A DNA stretch of 32,000 bases from Desulfosporosinus sp. OT. Its GTDB lineage: Bacteria; Bacillota; Desulfitobacteriia; Desulfitobacteriales; Desulfitobacteriaceae. Positions within the stretch are counted from its first letter, which is position 1, and each line of letters starts with the position of its first letter. Shown one piece after another: positions 14,088 to 21,969 of this stretch. The stretch is from assembly GCF_000224515.1 (NCBI RefSeq), contig NZ_AGAF01000151.1, positions 1 to 32,000 on the forward strand, given 5' to 3'. The notes under the pieces were generated by a model that made no database searches, was not told the origin of the DNA, and saw only the letters and a list, made by a program, of their open reading frames with translations. Both the position numbers and the translations under genes were made by a program.

Positions 14088-14185
14088 TGGTGGTTACTCC
14101 TATCTCTTAAGTTTATGATATAGTCTGCAAACTTTGATACTTGTTCAAGAATATCATCTAATTAAATGCCAGACAATGGGTAGAT

Positions 14186-14214
14186 TTGACCTGCTTTAGG
14201 CTAACTGGTAATAT
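14186..14214 (+). promoter_or_regulatory. Promoter of the DinB-fold gene
   Basis: TTGACC (14186-14191), 17 nt, TAATAT (14209-14214). The core and the sequence after it (ACTGGTAATATTGG...AATT) recur almost unchanged before the chemoreceptor-like gene at 26266-26294. Confidence 0.7.
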
Positions 14215-14246
14215 TGGAATAAATTGAAAAATGGAGGAGGATGAGT

Positions 14247-14750
14247 ATGTTTTTTTCCTTAGCAGCATTCCTTCAGGATTGGGAGAAGGAAGAGGAATCA
14301 ACCCAACGAATGCTAGATGCTTTAACTGATGACTCTCTAAACCAAGCCGTGACAGCGCAAGACCGTACATTAGGGCGAATTGCCTGGCATCTCGTGACTA
14401 CGATCCCAGAGATGATGGCGAGAACCGGATTGATTCTTGAAAGTATCGATGAGGATGCTCCAGTTCCAGACACCGCGCAGGAAATTTCCAATTCTTATAG
14501 AGAAGTTAGCAACACTATAGCAACGTCGATTAGAGCCCAGTGGAATGATCAAACTCTTTTAGAGAAACGCGATATGTATGGAGAATCCTGGGTCATAGGT
14601 GATACTTTAAAGGCCCTCATTGATCATCAAATCCATCATCGAGGCCAATTAACAGTACTTATGAGGCAGGCTGGATTAAAAGTTCCAGGAATTTACGGTC
14701 CCGCTAAGGAGGACTGGGCCCAATTCGGTATGGAGCCTCCTCAAGTATAA
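14247..14750 (+). CDS. DinB-fold putative metalloenzyme
   Basis: A 167-aa four-helix protein of the DinB/YfiT superfamily. Three metal-binding histidines are suggested by RIAWHLV in helix 2 and by DHQIHHRGQL in helix 3. The latter is the family's most conserved segment, and GIYGPAKEDW closes it. Many members are thiol transferases (bacillithiol or similar) or DNA-damage inducible, but the substrate cannot be inferred. GGAGGAGG abuts the ATG at 14241 but lies 6 nt before ATG 14247, so I use 14247. It has its own promoter and a downstream shared terminator, and appears monocistronic. Confidence 0.88.
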   Translation: MFFSLAAFLQDWEKEEESTQRMLDALTDDSLNQAVTAQDRTLGRIAWHLVTTIPEMMARTGLILESIDEDAPVPDTAQEISNSYREVSNTIATSIRAQWNDQTLLEKRDMYGESWVIGDTLKALIDHQIHHRGQLTVLMRQAGLKVPGIYGPAKEDWAQFGMEPPQV

Positions 14751-14817
14751 AGTGAAATTGGCACAGTGAATATGGAATAAATGGATATTGCATATTGATG
14801 GAAGGTAAATATAAGCA

Positions 14818-14862
14818 CCCCTGACAAGAGAGTAATAATACTCTTTGTCAGGGGCGTTGTTT
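14818..14862. terminator. Bidirectional terminator between convergent genes
   Basis: CCCCTGACAA (14818-14827) pairs with TTGTCAGGGG (14845-14854), and AGAGTA/TACTCT continues the stem with one bulged G. A T-rich stretch follows on the plus strand. It separates the DinB-fold gene (plus) from the fumarase beta gene (minus). Confidence 0.8.
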
Positions 14863-14929
14863 TAAACATGTACTGGGATTCTAAAGACAATGTCCCAAGG
14901 ACAAGGTGGATTAACGATGATGGATCTAT

Positions 14930-15484
14930 CTACGCCCGATACTGTGCTTTCCCAATTTCGTAGAGATTGTGGCCACATTGATCAATGATCACTATGGCCG
15001 GGAAATCCTTGACGACCAAACGTCGTACCGCTTCTGGTCCCAGTTCAGGATAGGCAATCACTTCAGCTAAAACAATGCGTTTAGCAATCAGGGCACCCGC
15101 TCCACCTATTGCACCAAAATAGACGGCACCGTGTTTTTTCATCGCTTCGATCACTTCTTGAGAACGAAGCCCTTTGCCGATCATTCCGGTCAGTCCTTCG
15201 GCAATCAAATCGGGCGAATAAGCATCCATCCGTCCGCTTGTCGTTGGCCCAGCCGAGCCAATTACTTGACCCTCTTTGGCAGGTGTCGGGCCAACAAAAT
15301 AGATGATCTGATCCTTCATCATAAAAGGAAGGTCTTCACCTTGCCTCAGGGCCTCGACCATTTTCTTATGAGCTGCATCGCGCCCAGTATAAATCACGCC
15401 GCTTATCAAGACATTATCCCCCGCTTTAAGGACCGAAAGTTTCTCTTGGGTTAGGGGAGTTTCAATGCGTCTCACTTCGTTCAT
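14930..15484 (-). CDS. Class I fumarate hydratase (or tartrate dehydratase), beta subunit
   Basis: The 184-aa subunit carries the C-terminal half of an iron-sulfur class I fumarase. Recognisable elements are GDNVLISGVIYTGRDAAHKK, VGPTPAKEGQVIGSAGPTTS followed by GRMDAY, and YFGAIGGAGAL. They form the substrate pocket together with the alpha subunit. It reversibly hydrates fumarate to malate in the TCA cycle. Its ATG overlaps the alpha stop by one base (TAATG), so the two are translationally coupled. L-tartrate dehydratase TtdB is an alternative, but with malic enzyme next door fumarase is more likely. Confidence 0.93.
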   Translation of the reverse strand: MNEVRRIETPLTQEKLSVLKAGDNVLISGVIYTGRDAAHKKMVEALRQGEDLPFMMKDQIIYFVGPTPAKEGQVIGSAGPTTSGRMDAYSPDLIAEGLTGMIGKGLRSQEVIEAMKKHGAVYFGAIGGAGALIAKRIVLAEVIAYPELGPEAVRRLVVKDFPAIVIIDQCGHNLYEIGKAQYRA

Positions 15485-16341
15485 TAGATGTCCCTCCCTT
15501 GCAAGGTGATTTCCTTATGTCGAGTTGAATGACAGCCAATGTTTACGGCAACTGGCATTCCAGCAATATGTGTCGGATACACCTCTAAGTTAACAGCTAA
15601 AGCAGTCGTCACACCGCCAAACCCTTGGGGACCAATACCTAAACGATTAATGCGTTCCAACAACACTTCCTCGATCTCCGCCAGACGCACCTCCGGATTA
15701 TGTTTTCCCACTTCGCGTAGTAAACTCTTTTTGGCTAGAAAAGTCGCCTTCTCCATCGTACCGCCAACTCCCACGCCAACAATAATCGGAGGACATGGGT
15801 TTCCACCTGCGCGATCGACTGTGTCTACGACAAACTGCATTGCACCCTCCAAGCCTTCCGACGGCTTACACATTTTTAAGCCTCCCATGTTCTCGCTGCC
15901 AAATCCTTTCGGAGCCACTACTAGATGCAGTGAATCGCCAGGGACAATATCATAGTGAATCACAGCGGGAGTGTTATCACCCGTGTTGACTCGCTCAAAC
16001 GGATCGGCTACCACTGATTTGCGTAGATATCCTTGGTAATACCCTCGACGTACTCCTTCGTTGATAGCCTCGGTGAGGCCCCCGCCGACCACGTGTAAAT
16101 CCTGACCTATTTCGACAAAAATAACCGCCATCCCAGTGTCCTGACACATTGGGACTCTTTCCTCGTGGGCTATTTGGGCATTCTCAATAAGTCGTTCTAA
16201 CACTTCTTGACCTAACGGAGAACGCTCATCTTTTAATGCCCGATGAAATCCGGCCATGATGTCCGAACCCAGGTTATAATTTGCCTCCATACAAAGACAT
16301 TCAACCGCTGAAACGATTTCTTCAACAAGTAGTTTCTTCAT
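15484..16341 (-). CDS. Class I fumarate hydratase (or tartrate dehydratase), alpha subunit
   Basis: The 285-aa subunit holds the [4Fe-4S] cluster. The three expected ligand cysteines are C66 in PMCQDTGMAV, C183 in NPCPPIIVGVGVGG and C270 in NIGCHSTRH. The cluster's free iron binds substrate, which makes the enzyme oxygen-sensitive, as suits an anaerobe. GPQGFGGVTTALAV is another conserved block. It is transcribed first, ahead of the beta subunit, with GGGGGTAC near the ATG at 16341. Together with the malic enzyme on the opposite strand it links fumarate, malate and pyruvate. Confidence 0.94.
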   Translation of the reverse strand: MKKLLVEEIVSAVECLCMEANYNLGSDIMAGFHRALKDERSPLGQEVLERLIENAQIAHEERVPMCQDTGMAVIFVEIGQDLHVVGGGLTEAINEGVRRGYYQGYLRKSVVADPFERVNTGDNTPAVIHYDIVPGDSLHLVVAPKGFGSENMGGLKMCKPSEGLEGAMQFVVDTVDRAGGNPCPPIIVGVGVGGTMEKATFLAKKSLLREVGKHNPEVRLAEIEEVLLERINRLGIGPQGFGGVTTALAVNLEVYPTHIAGMPVAVNIGCHSTRHKEITLQGRDI

Positions 16342-16757
16342 CTTTTTGTACCCCCAATATATCTAATGGTAAAACATATAATCTCCAGAAATCTAGGATG
16401 CACTGAGTGCGCCAGATTCCTTTAATATTAATCTTCGCCTCTTACTTTACCTCGGGGCAATTCTTAAAGCAAGAGTGTAATAGTTCATGAATGAACTGAC
16501 ATTTCCGAAAGATGAATCTTACCTTCTAGATTAAAGAAATAAGATTAAAGGTCAAAGAAATTCAGAGGATATTTATAGTAATTTCTAAAAAACTAATAGA
16601 ATAAGTAGGGAATTTGAGGAATACTAGCGAATGCTCAATAATTAAACTATAATTTCAAAGTAAATTCCAGAAAGGGGTAGGCGTAAAATACGTTGCCAAT
16701 GGGGAGTTTTGCCCTAGATCGTTAGCTCCGGGAATTGCACAATAGCATAATGTCAAA
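16342..16757. other. Divergent intergenic region between fumarase and malic enzyme
   Basis: No gene is seen in this AT-rich stretch. It must hold the promoter of the fumarase pair, but I could not pick a convincing one. AATGCTCAATAATTA at 16630-16644 recurs at 18121-18135, on the other side of the malic enzyme gene. Confidence 0.4.
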
Positions 16758-16780
16758 GGGCTTGGTATAATACTAAGCCC
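16758..16780 (+). promoter_or_regulatory. Palindrome over a TATAAT box before malic enzyme
   Basis: GGGCTTGGTAT and ATACTAAGCCC form a 23-bp near-perfect palindrome that includes TATAAT (16766-16771). No good -35 lies 17 nt upstream. A repressor or activator operator at the malic enzyme promoter is a reasonable reading. The loop would be too tight for a normal RNA hairpin. Confidence 0.45.
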
Positions 16781-16847
16781 TAGACTGTTCGTAAATTTGG
16801 ACGGAAGTAAGTAAAAGAATAAGATGCTAAAAGGAGATTTAGATTAT

Positions 16848-18077
16848 ATGGGAACACTAAGAGACGATGCTTTAGCTTTTCACCGGGATAATATAGGCAA
16901 ACTAGCAGTCAGTTGCAAAGTTCCAGTGCGTAATAGCCGGGATTTATCCTTGGCTTACTCTCCTGGAGTGGCTGAACCTTGCTTGGATATTCATAAGGAT
17001 AAAGAATTAGCCTATGCCTATACGAATAAAGGTAACTTTGTGGCCATAGTTTCAAATGGTACAGCTGTTCTTGGTCTTGGAAACATCGGCGCGCTTGCCT
17101 CTATGCCTGTCATGGAAGGAAAATCTGTGCTTTTCAAGACATTTGCCGGAGTTGATGCCTTCCCAATTTGCTTAGACACCGAAGATATAGAAAAGGTAAT
17201 TGAGACAGTAAAGCTTTTGGAACCTACTTTTGGCGGAATTAACTTAGAAGACATAAGTGCACCGGCATGCTTCGAGATTGAAGAACGCCTGAAGAAGGAA
17301 ATGAACATTCCGGTTTTCCATGATGACCAACACGGAACAGCCATCGTCGTTATGGCCGGAATGATCAACGCTCTCAAAGTTGTTGAAAAATCCATAGATA
17401 GTATTCGTGTTGTTACCAACGGCGCAGGCGCGGCTGGAGTGGCGATTATCAAATTGCTTATGAGTATGGGGGTTAAAGACGTGATTATGTGTGATACCAA
17501 GGGCGCGATCTATACTGGACGACCTGTAGGCATGAACAAATCGAAAAATGAAATTGCTAATATTACTAATCCTCAGGGGCTGGTTGGTTCTCTCGCAGAC
17601 GCCTTAGTTGGTGCAGATGTCTTCATCGGTGTTTCTGCAGCCAATATGGTGACTCCTGAGATGGTCAAAGTTATGGCCAAAGACCCGATTATCTTTGCTA
17701 TGGCGAACCCTGTGCCAGAAATTATGCCTGAACTAGCTAAAGAAGCTGGAGCGAAAGTGGTAGGTACTGGACGTTCAGATTTCCCAAATCAAGTCAATAA
17801 CGTGTCAGCCTTTCCGGGTATTTTCCGTGGTGCTCTAGATGTGCGTGCTTCTCAAATCAATGAAGAAATGAAAATCGCTGCAGCTTATGCGATTGCGAGC
17901 TTGATTAGTGACGAGGAGCGAAATGCAAATTATGTCATTCCCAAGGCATTTGATCCTCGTGTTGCTCCGACTGTCGCCGCTGCGGTCGCTCAAGCTGCCA
18001 TGGACAGTGGGGTAGCCCGGATAACCGTTGACCCTGAAGAAATCTCCAAGAAAGTATGGTCGATTCGTCCAGAGTAG
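16848..18077 (+). CDS. NAD(P)-dependent malic enzyme
   Basis: It decarboxylates malate to pyruvate with reduction of NAD(P). The 409-aa length is typical of short bacterial malic enzymes. Visible are the N-terminal DLSLAYSPGVAEPC, the signature FHDDQHGTAIVVMAG binding malate and metal, and a Rossmann motif VVTNGAGAAGVAI. AMANPVPEIMPE and GRSDFPNQVNNVSAFPGIFR follow. I prefer ATG 16848 over ATG 16824 because AAGGAG lies 11 nt before it, and MGTLRDDALAFHRDN is how the family normally starts. The opposite-strand fumarase is the natural partner. The NAD or NADP choice cannot be decided by eye. Confidence 0.95.
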   Translation: MGTLRDDALAFHRDNIGKLAVSCKVPVRNSRDLSLAYSPGVAEPCLDIHKDKELAYAYTNKGNFVAIVSNGTAVLGLGNIGALASMPVMEGKSVLFKTFAGVDAFPICLDTEDIEKVIETVKLLEPTFGGINLEDISAPACFEIEERLKKEMNIPVFHDDQHGTAIVVMAGMINALKVVEKSIDSIRVVTNGAGAAGVAIIKLLMSMGVKDVIMCDTKGAIYTGRPVGMNKSKNEIANITNPQGLVGSLADALVGADVFIGVSAANMVTPEMVKVMAKDPIIFAMANPVPEIMPELAKEAGAKVVGTGRSDFPNQVNNVSAFPGIFRGALDVRASQINEEMKIAAAYAIASLISDEERNANYVIPKAFDPRVAPTVAAAVAQAAMDSGVARITVDPEEISKKVWSIRPE

Positions 18078-18145
18078 TTAATACACATCCAGTGAATTTC
18101 AAGAAGCAAGTATAGAGGGAAATGCTCAATAATTATTCATTCTTA

Positions 18146-18176
18146 TTGACTTAGAGTGAACTGGAAGTGGTAGTAT
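18146..18176 (+). promoter_or_regulatory. MerR-type promoter with operator dyad
   Basis: TTGACT (18146-18151) and TAGTAT (18171-18176) are 19 nt apart, the over-long spacer typical of MerR-family promoters. The spacer holds a perfect dyad CTT-ag-AGT-ga-ACT-gg-AAG (18150-18167), as in AdhR/NmlR-type operators. Downstream GGAGGG is followed six nucleotides later by ATAGTTTATTGA, i.e. no start codon, so the original target gene seems lost. Confidence 0.65.
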
Positions 18177-18280
18177 TGGTCTAAATGGAGGGATTATCAT
18201 AGTTTATTGAAGGGAAATCCATTAAAAATGATTAATTTTAATGGTCATTACCGAATTAAAGAAGCATGGAGAGAGATAAA

Positions 18281-19489
18281 ATGAAAATCTTATATTATGA
18301 TTGTTTTAGCGGAATTAGCGGAGATATGAATTTAGGGGCACTGGTAGATCTGGGTGTCGATGGAGAATATTTAATTAAAGAGCTTTCCAGGCTCCAGTTG
18401 GATTCAGAGTATGAAATAAAAATTAAGAAAGATACCAAAAAGGGTATCACTGGAACGAAAGTGGATGTTATCCTTGGGCATCAAGAGCATAGTCACGATG
18501 AACATGAGCATCATGTTCACGTCCATAGGACGCTGAAGGATATTGAAAATATAATCAATGGAAGTAGCCTGAATGATGTAGTGAAAGAGTCGAGCTTGAA
18601 AATGTTCCTGCGAATAGCGATAGCTGAGGCTAAAGTTCATGGGAAGTCAATTGATGAAGTACATTTTCATGAGGTTGGTGCTATAGACTCGATTGTCGAT
18701 ATTGTAGGGTCAGCCATCGCTCTAGATTATCTAAAAGTGGATAAAATTATAGCTTCCCCTGTTCAGGTGGGAGGCGGTTTTGTAAAGTGTGCGCATGGCA
18801 TTATACCGGTTCCAGCTCCAGCAACAGTTGAAGTTTTAAAAGGCATTCCCATTAAAACAGGGCTTGTATCCTTTGAGACCACCACGCCCACTGGCGCAGT
18901 TATTTTAGCGGCAAACGTGGAAGAATTTACGGATAAGATAGATTTTTCGATAGAAAAGATTGGATATGGATTGGGAAGTAGGGAGCTAGAAATCCCGAAC
19001 GTTTTAAGAGTGTATTTAGGGAAGACAGAAAATCATGCAGAAATTGATGAGCAATACATTCTTGAAACAAATATAGACGACATGAATCCAGAATTTTATA
19101 GTTATTTAGAAGAACGTCTTTTTGAAATAGGGGCCTTAGACGTATATAAGACACCTATAATTATGAAAAAAGGAAGACCCGCCATAAAGCTAAGCATTTT
19201 GGTTAATAAAACGAAGGAAAAAGAAGTTATGGAAGTCATTTTTAGAGAAACAACTTCCATTGGTATCAGAAAATTTAAAGTTGAAAAAATTATGCTGAAT
19301 AGAAAATTCTCAACGGTAAAAACCAAGTATGGTGATATAACAATAAAAAGTTCTTATTATGAAGGAGATCTATTCAAATATAAAGCAGAGTATGAAGACT
19401 GCAAAAAGATAGCCAGAGAAAAAAATATTCCTATTGCCAAGGTTTATAGAGAAGTTGATATTGTAATGGAGAAGAATGCTAATCCATAA
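18281..19489 (+). CDS. larC: Nickel-pincer cofactor biosynthesis protein LarC
   Basis: LarC inserts nickel into the pyridinium-thioacid cofactor of lactate racemase, consuming CTP. The 402-aa protein starts MKILYYDCFSGISGDMNLGA, the family hallmark. It contains a histidine-rich metal-binding loop (GHQEHSHDEHEHHVHVHR, about residues 67-84) and HEVGAIDSIVDIVG. ETNIDDMNPEFYSYL and the C-terminal ferredoxin-like domain follow. In some lactobacilli LarC is made by frameshift from two frames; here it is one frame. ATG 18281 is 6-7 nt after GGAGAG; an upstream ATG at 18266 has none. No larA, larB or larE is in this window. Confidence 0.95.
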   Translation: MKILYYDCFSGISGDMNLGALVDLGVDGEYLIKELSRLQLDSEYEIKIKKDTKKGITGTKVDVILGHQEHSHDEHEHHVHVHRTLKDIENIINGSSLNDVVKESSLKMFLRIAIAEAKVHGKSIDEVHFHEVGAIDSIVDIVGSAIALDYLKVDKIIASPVQVGGGFVKCAHGIIPVPAPATVEVLKGIPIKTGLVSFETTTPTGAVILAANVEEFTDKIDFSIEKIGYGLGSRELEIPNVLRVYLGKTENHAEIDEQYILETNIDDMNPEFYSYLEERLFEIGALDVYKTPIIMKKGRPAIKLSILVNKTKEKEVMEVIFRETTSIGIRKFKVEKIMLNRKFSTVKTKYGDITIKSSYYEGDLFKYKAEYEDCKKIAREKNIPIAKVYREVDIVMEKNANP

Positions 19490-19526
19490 AAGCTCGATGT
19501 TAGGTAACCACACTTTTAAATAAAAA

Positions 19527-19549
19527 AACCATGATCGAAGATCATGGTT
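19527..19549 (-). terminator. Terminator of the 39-aa gene
   Basis: AACCATGATC and GATCATGGTT form a 10-bp stem around GAA. On the minus strand it runs into T7 and more Ts. It lies just downstream of the small minus-strand gene and also follows larC, but there is no T-tract on the plus strand. Confidence 0.75.
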
Positions 19550-19558
19550 CAGTGAAGG

Positions 19559-19678
19559 CTATTTATTAGTACTGTGTTGTTTATTAGGTAACTTTTTGCT
19601 GGTATTACCTTTACCTTGGTGCTTCTTGTTTTGTTCGGCTTTTTCCTGGGTATCGTGTATTTTATCTAATTTGTCCAT
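19559..19678 (-). CDS. Small hydrophilic protein (39 aa), unknown
   Basis: The frame encodes MDKLDKIHDTQEKAEQNKKH and then QGKGNTSKKLPNKQHSTNK. It is very rich in Lys, Asn and Gln, with no hydrophobic segment. GGGAGGG stands 6 nt before the ATG at 19678 and a terminator follows the stop, which together argue for a real gene. Such short hydrophilic proteins can be minor spore proteins or nucleic-acid binders. I recognise no family. Confidence 0.65.
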   Translation of the reverse strand: MDKLDKIHDTQEKAEQNKKHQGKGNTSKKLPNKQHSTNK

Positions 19679-19820
19679 CGATAACCCTCCCTTGATTATG
19701 GAACCTGTTGTTAATTTAACCGAACAACTTTAAAAACATGCTTACGCTGATACAAATTATTGTTGGATATTTTATACAGCCAAGTAGTTTACGAGGAAGG
19801 AGAAATCTAAAGTGTAGATG

Positions 19821-20219
19821 CTATTCAACCGTTGGCCTCGTAGTTTGTTTTGAATTCAATAACTTAGCAACAACATTCTGTAGCTCTTCCAAATCAAAAG
19901 GTTTAGATAAGACATAATCGGCGTTTTGTTTGATTATGTCTTTAACCAATTCCTGTTCTGCATATCCAGACACAATGATAATACGTATGTTTTTGTCAAT
20001 CTCCTTCAATTTCTGCTTTAACTCAAAGCCGTTAATTCGAGGCATTTTCAAGTCCAACAGAACCAGATCTGGCAATTCTCGTTGAACTTGCATTAGGGCT
20101 TCTTGTCCGGAGGCAGCTGTTGCTACATAATAACCCTCGTTAGAGAGCACCTCCTGTAAAAGTTTACGAATACCTGAATTATCATCAACAATTAACACAG
20201 AATGACGCGCATTTTTCAT
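19821..20219 (-). CDS. Spo0F-like single-domain response regulator
   Basis: The 132-aa receiver has the acidic pocket D12-D13, phosphoacceptor D56 in LVLLDLKMP, S84 in IIIVSGYAE and K106 in LSKPFD. The sequence NSGIRKLLQEVLSNEGY and the ending KPFDLEELQNVVAKLL closely follow Spo0F of Bacillus, the phosphorelay carrier that passes phosphate from sensor kinases on towards Spo0A. No output domain is present. The ribosome site is weak. A sigma-H-like promoter upstream supports a role in sporulation entry. Clostridia often lack a full phosphorelay, so CheY-like use elsewhere is possible. Confidence 0.85.
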   Translation of the reverse strand: MKNARHSVLIVDDNSGIRKLLQEVLSNEGYYVATAASGQEALMQVQRELPDLVLLDLKMPRINGFELKQKLKEIDKNIRIIIVSGYAEQELVKDIIKQNADYVLSKPFDLEELQNVVAKLLNSKQTTRPTVE

Positions 20220-20273
20220 TTGACGGCTTTCTAATAAGCCTACAGACTCCTTTCGTTGCTACCCATTACACTT

Positions 20274-20302
20274 AAATTCTACATAAAAGGCCGAAATCCT
20301 CT
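20274..20302 (-). promoter_or_regulatory. Sigma-H-type promoter of the Spo0F-like gene
   Basis: On the minus strand AGAGGATTT (-35), 11 nt, GTAGAATTT (-10) fit the known sigma-H pattern RnAGGAwWW-N11/12-RnnGAATWW at every defined base. Transcription would start near 20267, about 50 nt before the gene. Bacillus spo0F also has a sigma-H promoter. Confidence 0.65.
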
Positions 20303-20388
20303 GAATAATGAGAAAATTGAAGCGGCGATATTTCTGGACTTGATGACTGTCATGCTGAGTGGAATTACCTTCCTGGCCCAAGATGGGG

Positions 20389-20437
20389 AGGGGCTGTCTC
20401 TTTATAGAATTCACATTTCTATAAAGAGACAGCCCCT
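20389..20437. repeat. Perfect 21-bp hairpin with IS-end-like sequence
   Basis: AGGGGCTGTCTCTTTATAGA (20389-20408) plus one more A matches exactly, inverted, the arm at 20417-20437; the loop is 7 nt. GGGGCTGTCTC resembles the terminal inverted repeats of some IS elements. It sits between the divergent Spo0F-like and sbcD genes, where no terminator is needed, so a collapsed MITE-like element is possible. Confidence 0.85.
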
Positions 20438-20649
20438 TATGCTCATTTCTCAATACATACTGAGGAGTCCAACATAGTGGTTCTTTGTGATTTTATGATC
20501 AGCAGCCTTTTCCATTTGCCCTGAATTGTCTGAGAAATGGGTCATACACCCGTTAGTAAATATTTCTAGTGATACCTACAGCTATTTGTCTAAGACATGC
20601 TCTATAATGAGAGATTAGAAGAGAGTGCGTGAAAGGGGCTGAGTTATCC
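20438..20649. other. Upstream region of sbcD
   Basis: No gene is seen. TATAAT near 20602-20607 may be the sbcD -10, but the best -35 candidate (TTGTCT) is only 11 nt away, so the promoter is not settled. Confidence 0.35.
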
Positions 20650-21969
20650 TTGCGGATTATACATACATCAGATTGGCACCTTGGGCGGATGCTTGAGGGG
20701 CGTAGTCGAATTGAAGAGCAAGTAAAGTTTATTGATGAACTTTGTACGATCGTGGAGGATGAAGCGGTGGATCTTGTCTTGATTGCCGGGGATGTCTTTG
20801 ATACCGTAAATCCTCCTGCCATCGCCGAAGAGCTTTTTTATGAGGCTTTGAACCGGTTGTCCGATGAAGGAAGGCGGGCTGTAGTGGCCATTGCAGGCAA
20901 TCACGATAACCCAGAACGACTTTGTGCGGCAAGTCCACTTGCAGTTAGGAATGGGATCACGTTATACGGCCTCCCGAAAGAAGTATTGAGGCCAAGTCTC
21001 TGGGCTCAGCCGAATCAGGGAAAAGTCGTCAGGGTTGCAGCAGGCCAAGGGTGGGTAGAGTTACATATTCCCAGTTGCCCAGACTCTGCAATTATTGCAA
21101 TGCTTCCCTATCCTTCCGAGTCGCGTCTTAATGAGGTATTAAGCGAGAGTTTAGATGAGGAAATTCTCCGCCAGGAATACTCAAAGCGGGTACAGCAATT
21201 ATTTGCTACGTTCAGCCAAAACTTTCGGCCGGATGCGGTTAACCTAGGGTTGAGTCATCTCTTTGTGCGGGGAGGAATGGAGTCTGAGTCCGAGCGGCCG
21301 ATTCAATTGGGAAGCGCACCAACTGTTGAGTTTGAGGCAATGCCCTTCGGTGCTCAGTATGTTGCTCTAGGTCATTTACACCGTGCTCAGGCTGTCAAAG
21401 GGGCATCGGTTCCGACCCGATATTCTGGTTCTCCACTCGCATATAGCTTTTCAGAAACAGGGTATGCCAAATCTGTGATCTTTATCGAGGCTTTTCCTGG
21501 TCAACCAGTGATTACCCGGGAGATCTTCCTAAGTGCTGGCTTCCCACTAGTCAGGTGGCAGGCCAAAGAGGGGTTAGCTCAAGTACAGCGCTGGATAGAT
21601 GAGGGGAAGGATTTCAACGCTTGGATTGATTTAGAGGTCTTTGTGAAGGGAGCTCTTAATTCCCAAGACATCCATACCTTACGTCGGCAACGAGAACGTC
21701 TCATTAATATTCGTCCCGTTTTTCCGGAAATGGAACAGATCGTCGCGGAGGCTCGCTCAAAGTTGCCGATTGATGAGCTCTTTTGCAAGTTTTACCAAGA
21801 AAGAACCGGCGGGGCTGAACCAGATCAGGAATTAGTGGCTTTGTTTTTAGCTCTGATTGACCCGGACAACAACCGTGGGAACTATGAAGAAAGCGGCTCA
21901 GCCAAACTTGGGGATCCTAACACTGAACCTCAACGAGCGGTTGGGCGCAAGGAGGCTGAGACGGCATGA
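20650..21969 (+). CDS. sbcD: Nuclease SbcD (Mre11 homologue)
   Basis: SbcD is the metallophosphoesterase nuclease of the SbcCD complex, which cuts DNA hairpins and processes double-strand breaks. The 439-aa protein has the phosphodiesterase motifs MRIIHTSDWHLGR (D8, H10), IAGDVFD, AGNHDNPE and GHLHRAQ. I use TTG 20650 because MRIIHTSDWHLG is the universal N-terminus and AAAGGGG lies 11 nt before it. A frame from GTG 20629 would add seven residues but overlaps that ribosome site. It overlaps sbcC by 4 nt (ATGA), so the two subunits are made together. Confidence 0.96.
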   Translation: MRIIHTSDWHLGRMLEGRSRIEEQVKFIDELCTIVEDEAVDLVLIAGDVFDTVNPPAIAEELFYEALNRLSDEGRRAVVAIAGNHDNPERLCAASPLAVRNGITLYGLPKEVLRPSLWAQPNQGKVVRVAAGQGWVELHIPSCPDSAIIAMLPYPSESRLNEVLSESLDEEILRQEYSKRVQQLFATFSQNFRPDAVNLGLSHLFVRGGMESESERPIQLGSAPTVEFEAMPFGAQYVALGHLHRAQAVKGASVPTRYSGSPLAYSFSETGYAKSVIFIEAFPGQPVITREIFLSAGFPLVRWQAKEGLAQVQRWIDEGKDFNAWIDLEVFVKGALNSQDIHTLRRQRERLINIRPVFPEMEQIVAEARSKLPIDELFCKFYQERTGGAEPDQELVALFLALIDPDNNRGNYEESGSAKLGDPNTEPQRAVGRKEAETA

